Below, in pieces: positions 24,301 through 35,995 of a DNA stretch of 64,000 bases (position 1 is its first letter; each line of letters opens with the position of its first letter). The stretch covers positions 12,761,858 through 12,825,857 of the forward strand of contig NC_045144.1 of assembly GCF_008831285.2 (NCBI RefSeq), given 5' to 3'. The notes beneath the pieces were generated by a model, which had not been told where the DNA came from, ran no database searches, and saw only the letters and a program-made list of their open reading frames with translations. Origin of the DNA: Nymphaea colorata. Its lineage: Eukaryota > Streptophyta > Magnoliopsida > Nymphaeales > Nymphaeaceae. Both the position numbers and the translations under genes were made by a program.

Positions 24301-27300
24301 CAATCCTAGCCAACCTTGTGCTAAGATCCCCTCAATGCCAACAGACACTTAAGGTCTTTCCTCTAGCTTTAGAGTCCAAATTCCAACTATGGAATGGTCA
24401 TATTTGCTAAATGGAGTCATTTATACCATTTTTGCATGTTTTGTCACAATTTCTCCCAGATTTGAGCTAATTGTTCTCTCCTCTCCCATTCCACTTTTGT
24501 AGAAGCGGGGAGTTATGCAATGTAGTCAAATTTCAAATTGAGTTTTGAGAAATTTCAAGAGAAAGGGATCCGCTCATCAGTATGAGGTCCAACCATTCCT
24601 ACCACCTTAAATCGAGGTAATCAGACCAAGGAATAAGTACTTCTCAGGTCATATACAAGTCATTTGATTGGTGCAAATCCTATAAGCTTGTACATAAGGG
24701 TTTTTTATTTGAATTGAAGTTCTTTTTGAATTGGTTTTTGACAAGCAACGAACTTATTTTTGGTTAATTAGAGTAAAGTTTAGACAAGTAATTGGGAAAA
24801 TTAACTTGCTTGACAAGTTATTTAAAAAGTCAACTTGTTTTAGAGAATTTGGGTGAATTCTTTTGGACAAAATTGAAAATCTTCAAATTGTTTCAAATTG
24901 AAGGACATTATTTTGGTTGAAAACATATAAACTTGAATTGAATGGAATTCATTGGATCGTGGCTTTGATCCATGATTTGGATATTTGGTTGGCAATTTAG
25001 ATTAAAAAATTGGATAGGAAATTGAAAATTTTACTGAAAAATTGATGATTGATTTGGAAAACTTGGGATTTTTGTTCACGAACTTGAGGTTAGTTCATGA
25101 TTTTGGATTGAAATTGGGTAAATTGAGATCGACTTATGATCAAGATTTGAGAAAAACAACTAAGTTCACTTAGCAAATAGTCAAATTTTGGACAAAATAG
25201 CTAAGTAAACTTCACAAATTGGTTGAATTTTGGAAATCTCAAAGCATTTGGTTAGGACCAAAAGCAATGAATTTAATTTCACATGAGTTCCATTTTTAGA
25301 GAAAATTTTAAAATTTCTTAAGTAAATAAAACTTACTTTTTGACGAAATGAAGATTCCAAAATGCATAAATATAGACATTCATTTCATTATTCACACATA
25401 AATGACAAGTGATTTTTTTAATTAAAATGTATGACTTTCTCAAAATATGCTTAATATTATGTTAAGCATGAATACTGGAGTGCAGTTCACAAGCATGAGA
25501 TAAGATATAAAAGTCTGAACATGATAAAAAATGCAACTGATGTTAAAAGCAATGTTTACAATAAATGGGACACGTGGATAACATCCATTTTTTGTCTCAA
25601 AATAGCTACAAAATTAAATTGTTCTGTTTTAAGTAGCTGAAAATTAAGAAATATCGATTCTAAAAAAGCTTGCTTCTTAGAAAATAATATCAAATTATTG
25701 AAAATTTACTTAACTCTTCATAAGTTAAGTGTTTAAATTGACGAGAAATGCACCTCTTGCAAACAAGTCCCCATTTATGCTAAACATGCATGTTGGGTTT
25801 CAATCGTGAGGTTTAGAAAACCCTTCTTACCTTAAACTAAATCAAATTTCAGGTTTTATGCAAAGGGAACTGTCAACTTCTTTGGACGATTTTAGCATAG
25901 CTGATCTCCTCTTTTAGAAAAATGGGAATTGGGATTTTTAATGAGATTTTGCAGCATTTTGAGACAAGGATTAACCCCGTGCAAATCTAAAAATTGTAAA
26001 TGAAATCAGCAGCTTCCATAAAGTGTTTTGAGATTCCGATTTGAATGAAACTAGAAACTTCTCTAATTTTATGGAAAACAGCCAATTCTTAGCTGAAAAT
26101 GAACATTCCAAGAGCTTAAACTTTAACATCCTAAACTTGATTTTAGGAAATCAAAGTTTGACTTCAGCAATATGCATGCATATTTATGCATGTATTGCTG
26201 TAATCGACAATTTTTAAGTTGAAACTTGAAAATTGAACGATCTTGTGGTTTTGAACTATGAAGACCAAAATAGAAGATTCTCTTTCTTTGAAAACAGCAT
26301 GGGAATGTGCCCCAATTTCATTTTAGAAGTAACAAAATGAGTTTTCATGAGACATTATATGTGAGAATATATATATAAGCATATACATATATACACATAT
26401 TATGCCTCTTAAAGTTCACAGATTGAAAGGTGACCTCTTAGCATACAAACCATGATGGTTTGTAGCTGGGTTTCTTTATGTGAAGGGATTGAAATAGGTT
26501 CCTAATCTCCTCCACCACCCTTCTCAAGTAAATTATAAAAACATGAATCAAAATGAAAGAAATTAAGAGAATGCTCAAGCAAGTTTTGCAATGATATTGC
26601 CATGCAAAGGTGGATCACATTGACGAGAATGTATCCATCCCTAATAGACATTTAGATTATATATTGCAGCAAATAGAAATCACTCTCTCACCATAGAATC
26701 CTCTCATGGTGGGGAGTCAAAATAAGTTCAGGCCAGCAGTTCTTGAAAGGGAAGTGGACTTGGGAGTCTTTTAGAAAGTAGATTCAAGAGTTTCCTTTAA
26801 AAAAAATCGATTCATGTATGAAATATGCATTAAAATAAACATTGAATTGTTGTCCACCCTAGCTGCACATCATTTCCAGCTATAAATAAAAAGGAAAATG
26901 AAACGCTTCCCAAGAATATTGAGTTTAAAAATGAGAGCAAGAAGCAAAAATGTACAAAGAACAAGTTGAAATGACCCCTACCTTGTGGTTGATTGTAATC
27001 ACCCCAAATTTTTTCAAAAAAACTATGTTATTTTACCCAGGCGCGAAACCCAAATTTAGAAGCAAGATTCAAATCCAAGATCCAACTTTCAGATCCAAAT
27101 TAGATCCAAAACTCAAATTTAGATCCAAATCGAGCATTTGAAACTCAAAATCCAAAATTGAGTTCAAAACAACAGAGTATGGTGCTCTAAGCACCGCGCG
27201 CGCGTGCACAGACCTCTCCCCGTTTTATGCTTCGTCCTCTCACCAAAATATGTTTTTGCCTAAAACAAAGCCGACCACTCTTTTATAACAAAAAAATCAG

Positions 27301-27660
27301 TTTTCTACGTATTAAAAAAAAGGGTTTTATGGTATTTTATCTTATTCACTTTAATTTCATTTTATTTAAAAAAATTAAAAAAAAAGGTTTTCTGGCGACC
27401 ACGAATCACGCACGTGCATGATCGCTTGCGATGCTGCAAAAACACGGCAGCACGTTGCGCGTGGCAGAGCGTTGCACAGCAGCGCGTTGCTTGCACCAGG
27501 TGCGCAACAGCACTCGGGCAGGGGCCTGCATTGCAAGGCTAAGGGTCAATCCTACTTAGTCAAAACCTATTTTTTTTATTTAAAATAATTCAAAATTATG
27601 TGAAATTCACATGAAAATATTGTGAAATTAAAAAAAAAATCAAATTTTGAGTTTGAACTC
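24300..27660. other. AT-rich sequence, probably internal to an old LTR, no gene
   Basis: Long AT-rich stretches with no coding signature. A GC-rich island at 27190-27550 (GCGCGCGCGTGC and several GCACGCGTTGC-like phrases) precedes the TATA-like motif at about 27668. Confidence 0.35.
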
Positions 27661-27667
27661 CAAAACT

Positions 27668-27680
27668 CTTTATAAATACC
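27668..27680 (+). promoter_or_regulatory. TATA-like motif, possible LTR core promoter
   Basis: TTATAAATACCTCC is followed some 50 bp later by a pyrimidine-rich stretch, the layout expected of an LTR promoter with its transcribed leader. No gene follows it. Confidence 0.35.
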
Positions 27681-27964
27681 TCCACAATCTTCCATCTTGG
27701 ATATGAGCTAGCCCTTAGAGAAACTCTAGTGTATTATCCATTGAAGACTTAGAATTTTTCCCTTAGCTTTTTTCCTCCTTTTCTCTCTTCCTATTCCCCT
27801 TTTCATTTCTCATTTCTTTTCCAACTTGGAGCAAGCTTCATCAAGCTACAACTCTCTTGGAGGTAACATCTTGGAGCTTCACTCAAAGGAAATTTAGGAT
27901 CATTCCAAGCTAAGGTGTTCATTTTTTCAAAAGTCGTTCTCATTAGAGGTATGTATTCATCATC

Positions 27965-28290
27965 TTTCTCCTTTCTTTCTCTTGATTCTTCCCTTCTTTA
28001 TCTCCCCATGACCATGTAAGATTACTTTAAAGTCTTCATTTTAAAGTTAAAAAATTATTCTTAAGTGCACCGGGAGCATGAAAGAGTGAAGTAATAGTCA
28101 ATTTTATGAATGAATCATTCTTTCTTTTCTTGAATATAGCTTTGTTTTGGTTTCCTTATTTTCTCTCTTCTTGATCTCCTCATGGCCATATGAGATAACT
28201 TTCAAATCTCTACTTTAGAGTCGAGAAGTTATGCTCGAGTGCACCGGGAGCATGACAAAATGATATGATCTTTCATTTAATGATTAAATA
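27965..28290. repeat. Diverged tandem repeat, period about 180 bp
   Basis: Two units share TCTTGAT-CTC-CATG-CCAT, a TTTAAAGT-like middle, and end in an identical GTGCACCGGGAGCATGA (about 28065 and 28237). Confidence 0.75.
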
Positions 28291-28299
28291 CAAACAAAG

Positions 28300-29015
28300 A
28301 TATCTTCATGTTTCTCTTTTGATTAGGTCTTCATTTTTTCCTTTCTTTGAACATATTTTTCTTACAAGATCATTTTCATTACCGACTTCTCCAAGATCAA
28401 AGTTCAAGTAATGACTCAATATTGGAATCATGTTTGATAGTCTACAACCCCAATCTATTTTCAAAACTTTTCTTTCTTCATAAATATTTATGTTAATTAT
28501 CGAAACTAAAATCTTATATATATGTTGTGGTATGAATGTCTTTAGATGAATGTTGTGGTTGAAATGTTTTATTCTCTTCTAATCATATAGGATCAATGCA
28601 TTCATGTATTTCACTCACTTGACATCACTTGTTATCATAAACACCACTCCAAAGAACTTAAGCAAGAGGAGATGGAACACTAACTATGTGGTAATCGAAT
28701 TAGAAAAAAATCTCAAACATACTCAAAGTCTTAAGAGGACACCAAATTAATTTTCAAAATGATTTCACAAGCTTTACAAATGATATTTACAGAGATTTCC
28801 CAATTCTAGTTTTCCCTAAACTATTTTACATTCTCAAGTACTTCTTCAATGACCTTTTCAAAAAGTTTGAAACATCTAACTTTCAATATTCTTCTACACC
28901 GCATATAGAAGATGTTCAAGCTAAAACGAAATGCATCAATAATGACGTAGACATTCAACAGAAGCATTTAGGAATGTATTCGTAGCAATCATATCCAACT
29001 CCCCCAAATCTGCGG
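28300..29015. other. Intergenic sequence, nothing recognised
   Basis: AT-rich, with no ORF or repeat structure that I can assign. Confidence 0.4.
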
Positions 29016-29019
29016 AAGT

Positions 29020-29429
29020 CAGTCAAGAGGTGGGAGCAGTAATGTTTTTTGATGATGTCCTCATGATTGCTAAAGCCAACATGGGGTCCTTTAAAGTTAT
29101 TAATGATATTCTTGATAATTTTGAAGGTTTGGCTAGCATGAAAATTAAAAAAGATAAGTTTGAGATCTTTCTCCTAAAGACCATTGACCTAAAGACCATT
29201 GGTTGCCATGCTAATAGGCCCTTGGGTATTATTCCCTCCACATATCTTGGTCTTCCTACTTTGCTCATGGGTAATCTTACAAAGGCTCTTTGTTTCCTTT
29301 GATTAAAAAGATGGATAAGACGTTGGCAGGATGGAAGGCTAGTTTTTTGTCTTATGTAGGTCGGCTTAATCTCATAAAATATGTGCTTATGGTCCTCCCT
29401 CTCTTTTGGTTGATGGCTTTTTTAAGAAA

Positions 29430-29430
<1 letters not shown>
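29020..29430 (+). pseudogene. LINE (L1-type) reverse transcriptase fragment
   Basis: The reading frame gives GAVMFFDDVLMIAKANMGS, the RT active-site block with FADD changed to FFDD. It continues through a KIKKDKFEIFLLK region and GIIPSTYLGLPTLLMGNLTK, the block that follows the active site in plant non-LTR retrotransposons. One frameshift near 29302 leads to a frame reading KMDKTLAGWKASFLSYVGRL then NLIKYVLMVLPLFWLM, the LINE thumb region. Upstream endonuclease and downstream regions are missing. A dead 5'-truncated or rearranged fragment. Confidence 0.85.
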
Positions 29431-30193
<763 letters not shown>

Positions 30194-30574
30194 ACCGGTT
30201 ATGGTGGATGATCGCAGGCAATGCACATTAGAGCAGCGGCGAAGGTGAGCAAGAGGCAGAGAAGAAGGGTGAGCGGTTTGTAAGTCTTCACTCGCGAATG
30301 TGTGATTTGTGACTCATATGCCCTTTTAAACTTTTTAACAAAGATGTAGGAACATGTCCCTAAACTTATCCTAACGATCTATTCCTATTTCTAGTATTTG
30401 ATGTAGTGTACGATGGGAGCTTTTGTGTCACATCTTCCAATGTGTTGTTGGTTCGTCGACTTAAGCAATATTTGGAAGGGAGAAGAGGTTGGCATGATAA
30501 TATCAAATTTTTGCAAAATGTCGCTGACCGAATTGAGTGGAAAAAGGTGAGGCTATGGTCGATATTGGGATTTT

Positions 30575-31326
30575 TGTAGTCAACAAAAGTATATAAATGA
30601 TCTTCTCGCTAAAGCCAAAATGGGAAATTGCAAAGATGTGATCACTCCAACCATTGTCAATACAATTCCGTCTAGGTATGATGGTGAACAATTCAAGATT
30701 GTGAGCCTCTATAGAAGAATAGTGGGATGAGTCCAATATGCATTCTTTCCTTACCTAACATTACTTATGTTGTTAACAAAGCTTGTCAGTTTATGCAGGA
30801 ACCAACACCGGAACATTGGGCATATGTTAAAAGAATTCTAAGATACCTTCGTGGCACTATTGATATTAGACTTTGGTTTACTAGGTCAACAAATCTCAAA
30901 CTGAATATCTACTCTGATGCTGATTGGGCTGGATGGCCAGATGATAGAACATCAACAAGTGGATATGCAACATATTTAAGAAGCAATATTGTTTCTTGAT
31001 CATCCTCTAAGAAACACACTGTACCTCGTTCATCTACTGAGGCAGGGTACAAAGCAATTGTAGGAGCTACGTCAGAACTATTATGGATGAAATCTCTTCT
31101 TCAAGATCTCGTCATTAAGCAGCTTGATCCTCCAATACTTCATGCAAGAACCAAACACATGGAGATTATCATTTTGTCGGAGAATGCATTGCCAAGAAGG
31201 AGATTGAAGTCTGATTCATTGACTCAGAAAATCAAGCTGCCGACATATTTACTAAGGCTTTACCAAGACCAAAATTTCGAGCATTAAGAAGTAAGCTCAG
31301 TCTTGAGAAGATTGGCTTGAGGAGAG
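30575..31326 (+). pseudogene. Copia RT end and RNase H remnant, 5'-truncated element
   Basis: The end of the RT reads QQKYINDLLAKAKMGNCKDV. A stop near 30728 interrupts. Then RNase H follows: ITYVVNKACQFMQEPTPEHW, YVKRILRYLRGT, NIYSDADWAGWPDDRTSTSG (catalytic Asp), SSTEAGYKAI (Glu), and the ARTKHMEI block. A frameshift near 31155 leads into FTKALPRPKFRALRSKLSLE. The usual DNKSA segment before ARTKHMEI is missing. It ends at a polypurine stretch (GAGGAGAGA) directly before the LTR at 31327. It belongs to a different Copia lineage from the two other copies here. Confidence 0.85.
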
Positions 31327-31780
31327 ATGTTGGAAATAAATACTCACTCGTGGAATCTGTTATGGACGTTGAGCAAGAAAAGGAAGTAGTTTTAAAGATA
31401 AGTCAACGCAAATCATGCATGGAGATAGAAACAAATCTGAAGATGGGAATAGATTTTGTAATTTCCATAAATTATGTAAAAAAGATTTATCTCCTAAAAG
31501 TGAAAGAAGCAACTGTGATAATTTCCTATATAGAGGAACCTCATCTCTCGTTGAATAGTAGAAGAGTTTTGAGAGAAAGTGGAGGCAGGCAAATTAGCCG
31601 AACCACTATAACCTGTTTGTGTGTGCTTCTTCTTCTTTGAACCATCTCAATCTTCAATTTTCTGCAGTTCTCTTGTTGATTTTTGGTTTCTCTTTTGTTA
31701 TTTGAAGAGTTGAGTCAACTCTTTGTGGGCTATATTGTGAAGATCGGTAATTTTGTGTTACATTGATCTTCCCTCTTGTA
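31327..31780 (+). repeat. 3' LTR of the truncated Copia element (right end approximate)
   Basis: It begins TGTTGGAAATAAATACTC directly after the polypurine tract. It contains a TATA-like CCTATATAGAGG at about 31527 and a pyrimidine-rich leader. There is no second LTR in the window, so the right boundary is a guess. Confidence 0.65.
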
Positions 31781-31929
31781 AATACCATTTGTGCATAATA
31801 ACGGTAGGGGGGCTATCCCCCAGCAACCTGTTATTGCAAAATAAGCATCATTTGAAATTTCAAATAAGCATGCCAATTTGCTTTAATTTCTTTGTTAATT
31901 AGGGTTTAAATATGTCTCTCTATTAAGCT

Positions 31930-32480
31930 TAGTTGTTAATTTACTTAGGCAATGCACACACCATGTTTTATTAAAGACTTAAAGATTATAAAGCCCTAAT
32001 CGTGGTACTAATCTCATATTAGGGAACTAAGGATTGTCTTTTAAGCTTCGATGAAGCATCACTTAGATTAAACATGTCATCTTTCATTTAAATAGAATAA
32101 GATAGTTGTTAATTTTCAACTTTTTATACAGTTTTATTTTAGTCTGTACACACTATGTTTAGTTGAGGATTTGATGATTGAAACCCCTAACTGTGGTACC
32201 GACCTTGGTTTAGGGAACAAACAGTTAATTTTCAAGTCTACAATGATGTTCACTTAGAGTTGGTTTCTTTGTCAATTAGGTAATATGAGGTACCCTCATT
32301 CCTTCTCATTTATTTTAAGTTGTTAATTTTCAATTTTCACTTATATGCATTTGATTTAGTTTATTTTTTATGTTAAGTATTACACTCACTCACACACATA
32401 TATGTTTAGTTGAGTTTTGAACATGATTAATTCTTTAACTGTGTTATTAACTTTGGTTAGGAAATTAACAAGCTTCCTTA
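31930..32480. repeat. Three diverged tandem units, about 175-215 bp each
   Basis: TTGTTAATTTNC recurs at about 31932, 32106 and 32320. Each is followed by a CACAC-TATGTTTA segment, an ACTGTGGTA-like segment (CCCTAATCGTGGTA, CCCTAACTGTGGTA, TTAACTGTGTTA), and GGGAA or GGAAATTAAC. Nothing coding. Confidence 0.65.
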
Positions 32481-33089
32481 AAATCCTCAAATAAACTCCC
32501 TTAAACTAGGCATGCATTGATTTCAAGTTAAGTACATTTAATTCACTAAAGCACACCATTCACTTTTAATGAGAATCTGAATGAGGTTGATTCAATACTG
32601 TACTTCTGGTATAAGAATAATCTATACTTGCTTAAACTCTAATTAAATACACCATTTTTAAATCACATCCATGTTTTCCAAAAAAAAAAAAACTGCACAA
32701 GTATTTTACAAACATGGTTTTCTAAAAACCTCTAAGATTTAGATGCCCCAAAACTTAGAACCAAAACACTAAAACAATAACTTTCCAACCTTAGTATAAC
32801 CTTGAAATGAGCCTAAACCTTAAAAGTGATGAAAACACAGGGCAAAACTATAAGTTTCAAACATTAACCAAAACTAAAGCATAAAACCATTCCCACTTTC
32901 AACTAAACTCTTAGCTAAGATTGAATTAAAAAACCTTCAACTACAACTAAATCAAAGCCCAAACCATACCCAAGAACGTTAGAATTCAAACCTGATGACA
33001 TCTCAAACCTCGAGTCCCAAACCTGAAAATGTTTCAAACATTGATCACTTGAAAACCCTAACTATCAAAACATTAATTAAAACTTTCAG
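32480..33089. other. Intergenic AT-rich sequence, nothing recognised
   Basis: A-rich on this strand with repeated short AACCTTA/AAACCTAAA-like words and no gene signature. Confidence 0.4.
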
Positions 33090-33798
33090 TCTTAAGCCTT
33101 CCAAAATTCAATTTAAAACTAGATTATCAACAAGTCAAATCTTAGGATCTAGAACCATAGGAACCCAGTCCTAATCATCAAAATTTTGAGACACATGTAC
33201 CGTATCACTTAGAGTAAATTGTTGCGTAGCCTATGATGACAATGGAGATAACATAATGACATCTTATCATGAATCTTAAGTTCACATGCCAAATTAGATT
33301 TAAAAACCATTGTTTTCAATACTTAGGGCGGCATGTCTGTATAATTTTTGTATTATGATTAAGATGGCATTTAGGCACTTAGATAAACAAAAGGGTAAAG
33401 TTTAGCCATCGGATTATTATCATAGGTAAAGATGCCAATTTCATTCTTAAGCCTTCCAAAATTCAATTTAAAACTAGAATATCAACAAGTAAAAACTAAG
33501 GATCTAGCTCTAATTCTTAACTTTAACCATAGGAACCCAATCCTAATCATAAAAATTTTGAGATACATGTATCGTATAGCTTAGGGTAAATTGTTGCATA
33601 GCCTATGTTGACAATGGAGATAACGTAATGACATTTTATTATGAATCTTAAGTTCTATTTAACAACCATTATTTTCAATATTTAGGGCATGTCTGTATAT
33701 TTTTTTGCATTATGATTAAGATGACATTTAGGCACTTAGGTGAACAAAAGGGTAAAGTTTAGCCATCGGATTGATTATCATAGGTAAAGATGCCAAAA
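33089..33798. repeat. 355-bp tandem direct duplication upstream of POLK
   Basis: CTTAAGCCTTCCAAAATTCA starts at 33091 and again at 33446. The two units then run in parallel through AACCATAGGAACCCA, AAAATTTTGAGA-ACATGTA, GACAATGGAGATAAC and AAAGGGTAAAGTTTAGCCAT to GGTAAAGATGCCAA. Scattered substitutions and small indels show that it is not very recent. The second unit ends about 735 bp before the POLK start codon. Confidence 0.9.
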
Positions 33799-34531
33799 AC
33801 GATCAAGCTTTGTACTGACGGTCGGGTCCCATTTTTTGAAAATCCCACGCAAATCAAACAGACAGGACTTAAACATCGGATGGTCGACACATAAAGCGGT
33901 CAATTTTTATGTGCCAACAATAAGGAGCATGTCTACTTCTCTACTTGCTTCTAGACTTCATTCAAGGGAAAATTTTGCAAAACCCACTTTAAGTATTAAA
34001 GTGAGTAGACAGTTGCAGGCCACGAAGAGCACTACTGCACTTCTGCCTTGCTTTTGGGCCTCATCAATTACAAGAACAAACGGTAGTGCCTTGCCACATA
34101 ATTTTTTGATACGAATGATAGTATTCAGTGGCCCAAAAAAGTTGTTTATTTCATATAATGAGTAGTGTTGTCGTGTTCATAACACTGCCGACGATTTGAT
34201 GACTCAAAATTCGAAACATCGTGGTCAGAAACATAACCGTGGTTGGAAGGGTCAAGAGCATGGTCGTCATCCAATATTTAGGAGGTTATTAGGGAGAAGG
34301 TAGGGGCAACTGGTGGGTCCCATCTCCGGAACCAGGCAAAAGAACACGGAGCCAATATTCGGCGGTTTTGCTCCGAAGGTCCTTCGCATTTAACGTGCGT
34401 TTTATCGTTAACGCCTTCCGTCGAACGAGCCCTATTATTATCTCATATTTAGCGAACTCTTACGCGCGAATAAACATTTGGGCGCCGTCTAGTCGCTCGG
34501 TTGAAAGAGGTGAAAGGGTGATCTGAGAGCG
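33799..34531 (+). promoter_or_regulatory. Presumed POLK promoter and 5' untranslated region
   Basis: This separates the 355-bp duplication from the POLK start codon. The GC-richer last 250 bp (about 34290-34531) resemble a plant 5' leader. I could not identify a convincing TATA box or transcription start. The extent is inferred from position only. Confidence 0.4.
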
Positions 34532-34604
34532 ATGGCTGCTAGTGGAGTGGAAGAAGATCGGCCATGGCAGTCTTACAACACCGTCTATACTAATGCCAAA
34601 GCTG
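34532..34604 (+). CDS. POLK: POLK exon 1
   Basis: The ATG sits in GAGCGATGGC, a good plant start context with G at +4. It encodes MAASGVEEDRPWQSYNTVYT and NAKA plus one base of Gly25. The donor GTAAGG follows. The conserved RPW-SYNT-YTNAKAG motif shows that this is the true N terminus of the family. Confidence 0.93.
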
Positions 34605-35924
34605 GTAAGGGTCCATGCGTGCGCACGGATCATTTCTCGTTTGAAAAGAATGGTTCTTGGACTCGGTCACAATTTAGGGAAATTAGAACGTCCATTTGAA
34701 CTACATGAAATCAGTGATAATGAAATGTCAAATGAAAGGGGGTTCTTAAGTCTGCTGTCCGGGTGATGAATGACACTTGAAAGGTAAGTTGGTTCCTACT
34801 GTAAATTGGAGGATTGAAAGATTTGGCCTTCTGTTTGGGCAGATTGAATTTTTGATTGAAGTCAGATGCTTAGTGTTTGCTTCCCTCTTTACTTGCATGT
34901 CTTCTCTCACTGATGCTTCCCACGGAATGCGGAGGAACCTTGTCACAAATACTCGTGCGTCTGCACTCTCCTCAACGTTAAGGTCAACTGATGCCCATGC
35001 TTGTTTACCTCTTCACCCTGTGTGATAGAGAACGGATATTGCTCGTCTACCTTACAGGGGAAGAATGTCTCGGTCTATCGAACGTCCCCTTAAAGTGCCT
35101 CATATAATGCCGTGAGATTTTATTCTCCTACTCTCGGAACATCGCATTAGTTGTTGTATGCGAACTATTTCAGGATCGAAGTTTGGGCTAACGTAAGAAT
35201 GGTCAATTAGGAAAACGAACACTTTTATTCGGATTGCTGACCCCTGTTCATTCACATTCAGAGGATGTGGAACCACGAAGTAGCTTAAACCACTTGCTGA
35301 TTAATCACCGAATTCTTTATTTATTTGTGCAGGCATTCTGGGGTGGTTATGATACAGTAGTTCCAATACGTACAAGTGAGAAAAGAAGGAATTTCTCATG
35401 CATCCTTTTTAGTTTGTCATGTTCTTTTGTATGGTTTACTGGGTAAAAGGAACAATCAGAATATTGCGTTTAAGTTGATCGAACATAAGATGTTTTTTCT
35501 TCGGCTAAAGCCTTCAGAATGTACTAGCTTTTTGGTACTTAAAAGAAAAAAAATCAGCTTCTGTTGTAGCGTTTACCTATAAAAAATCACTTGTTGTATG
35601 GAAATTATTATGTGAATAGTGCCAGGAAGATTCCTCATGCTACCATCAACCCCCTTCTTCCAGATGATGACAACTTGAAAGTTGAAACAATGTTTTCAAA
35701 AGCGGAGGCATAGTAAAGCACAACACCGAGCCTTGAAGCGAGGTGTAAACTTCTTAAAAAAAAAAACACACACACACTTAATCTATCTGTGAGCAAATAA
35801 ATAATAGCACTAAGAAACTAACATTATTATACACACAGGTGCACGATTCGAGGAACTCAAATAACCAAGCAGCTAATATATATATATATATATCACGATT
35901 CGAGGAACTCAAATAACCAAGCAG

Positions 35925-35995
<71 letters not shown>

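Noticed and set aside
34777-35025. ORF in POLK intron 1 (82 codons) as a possible extra POLK exon
   Set aside because: Exon 1 and exon 2 join in frame at a conserved Gly-Met junction, leaving no room for an extra segment.
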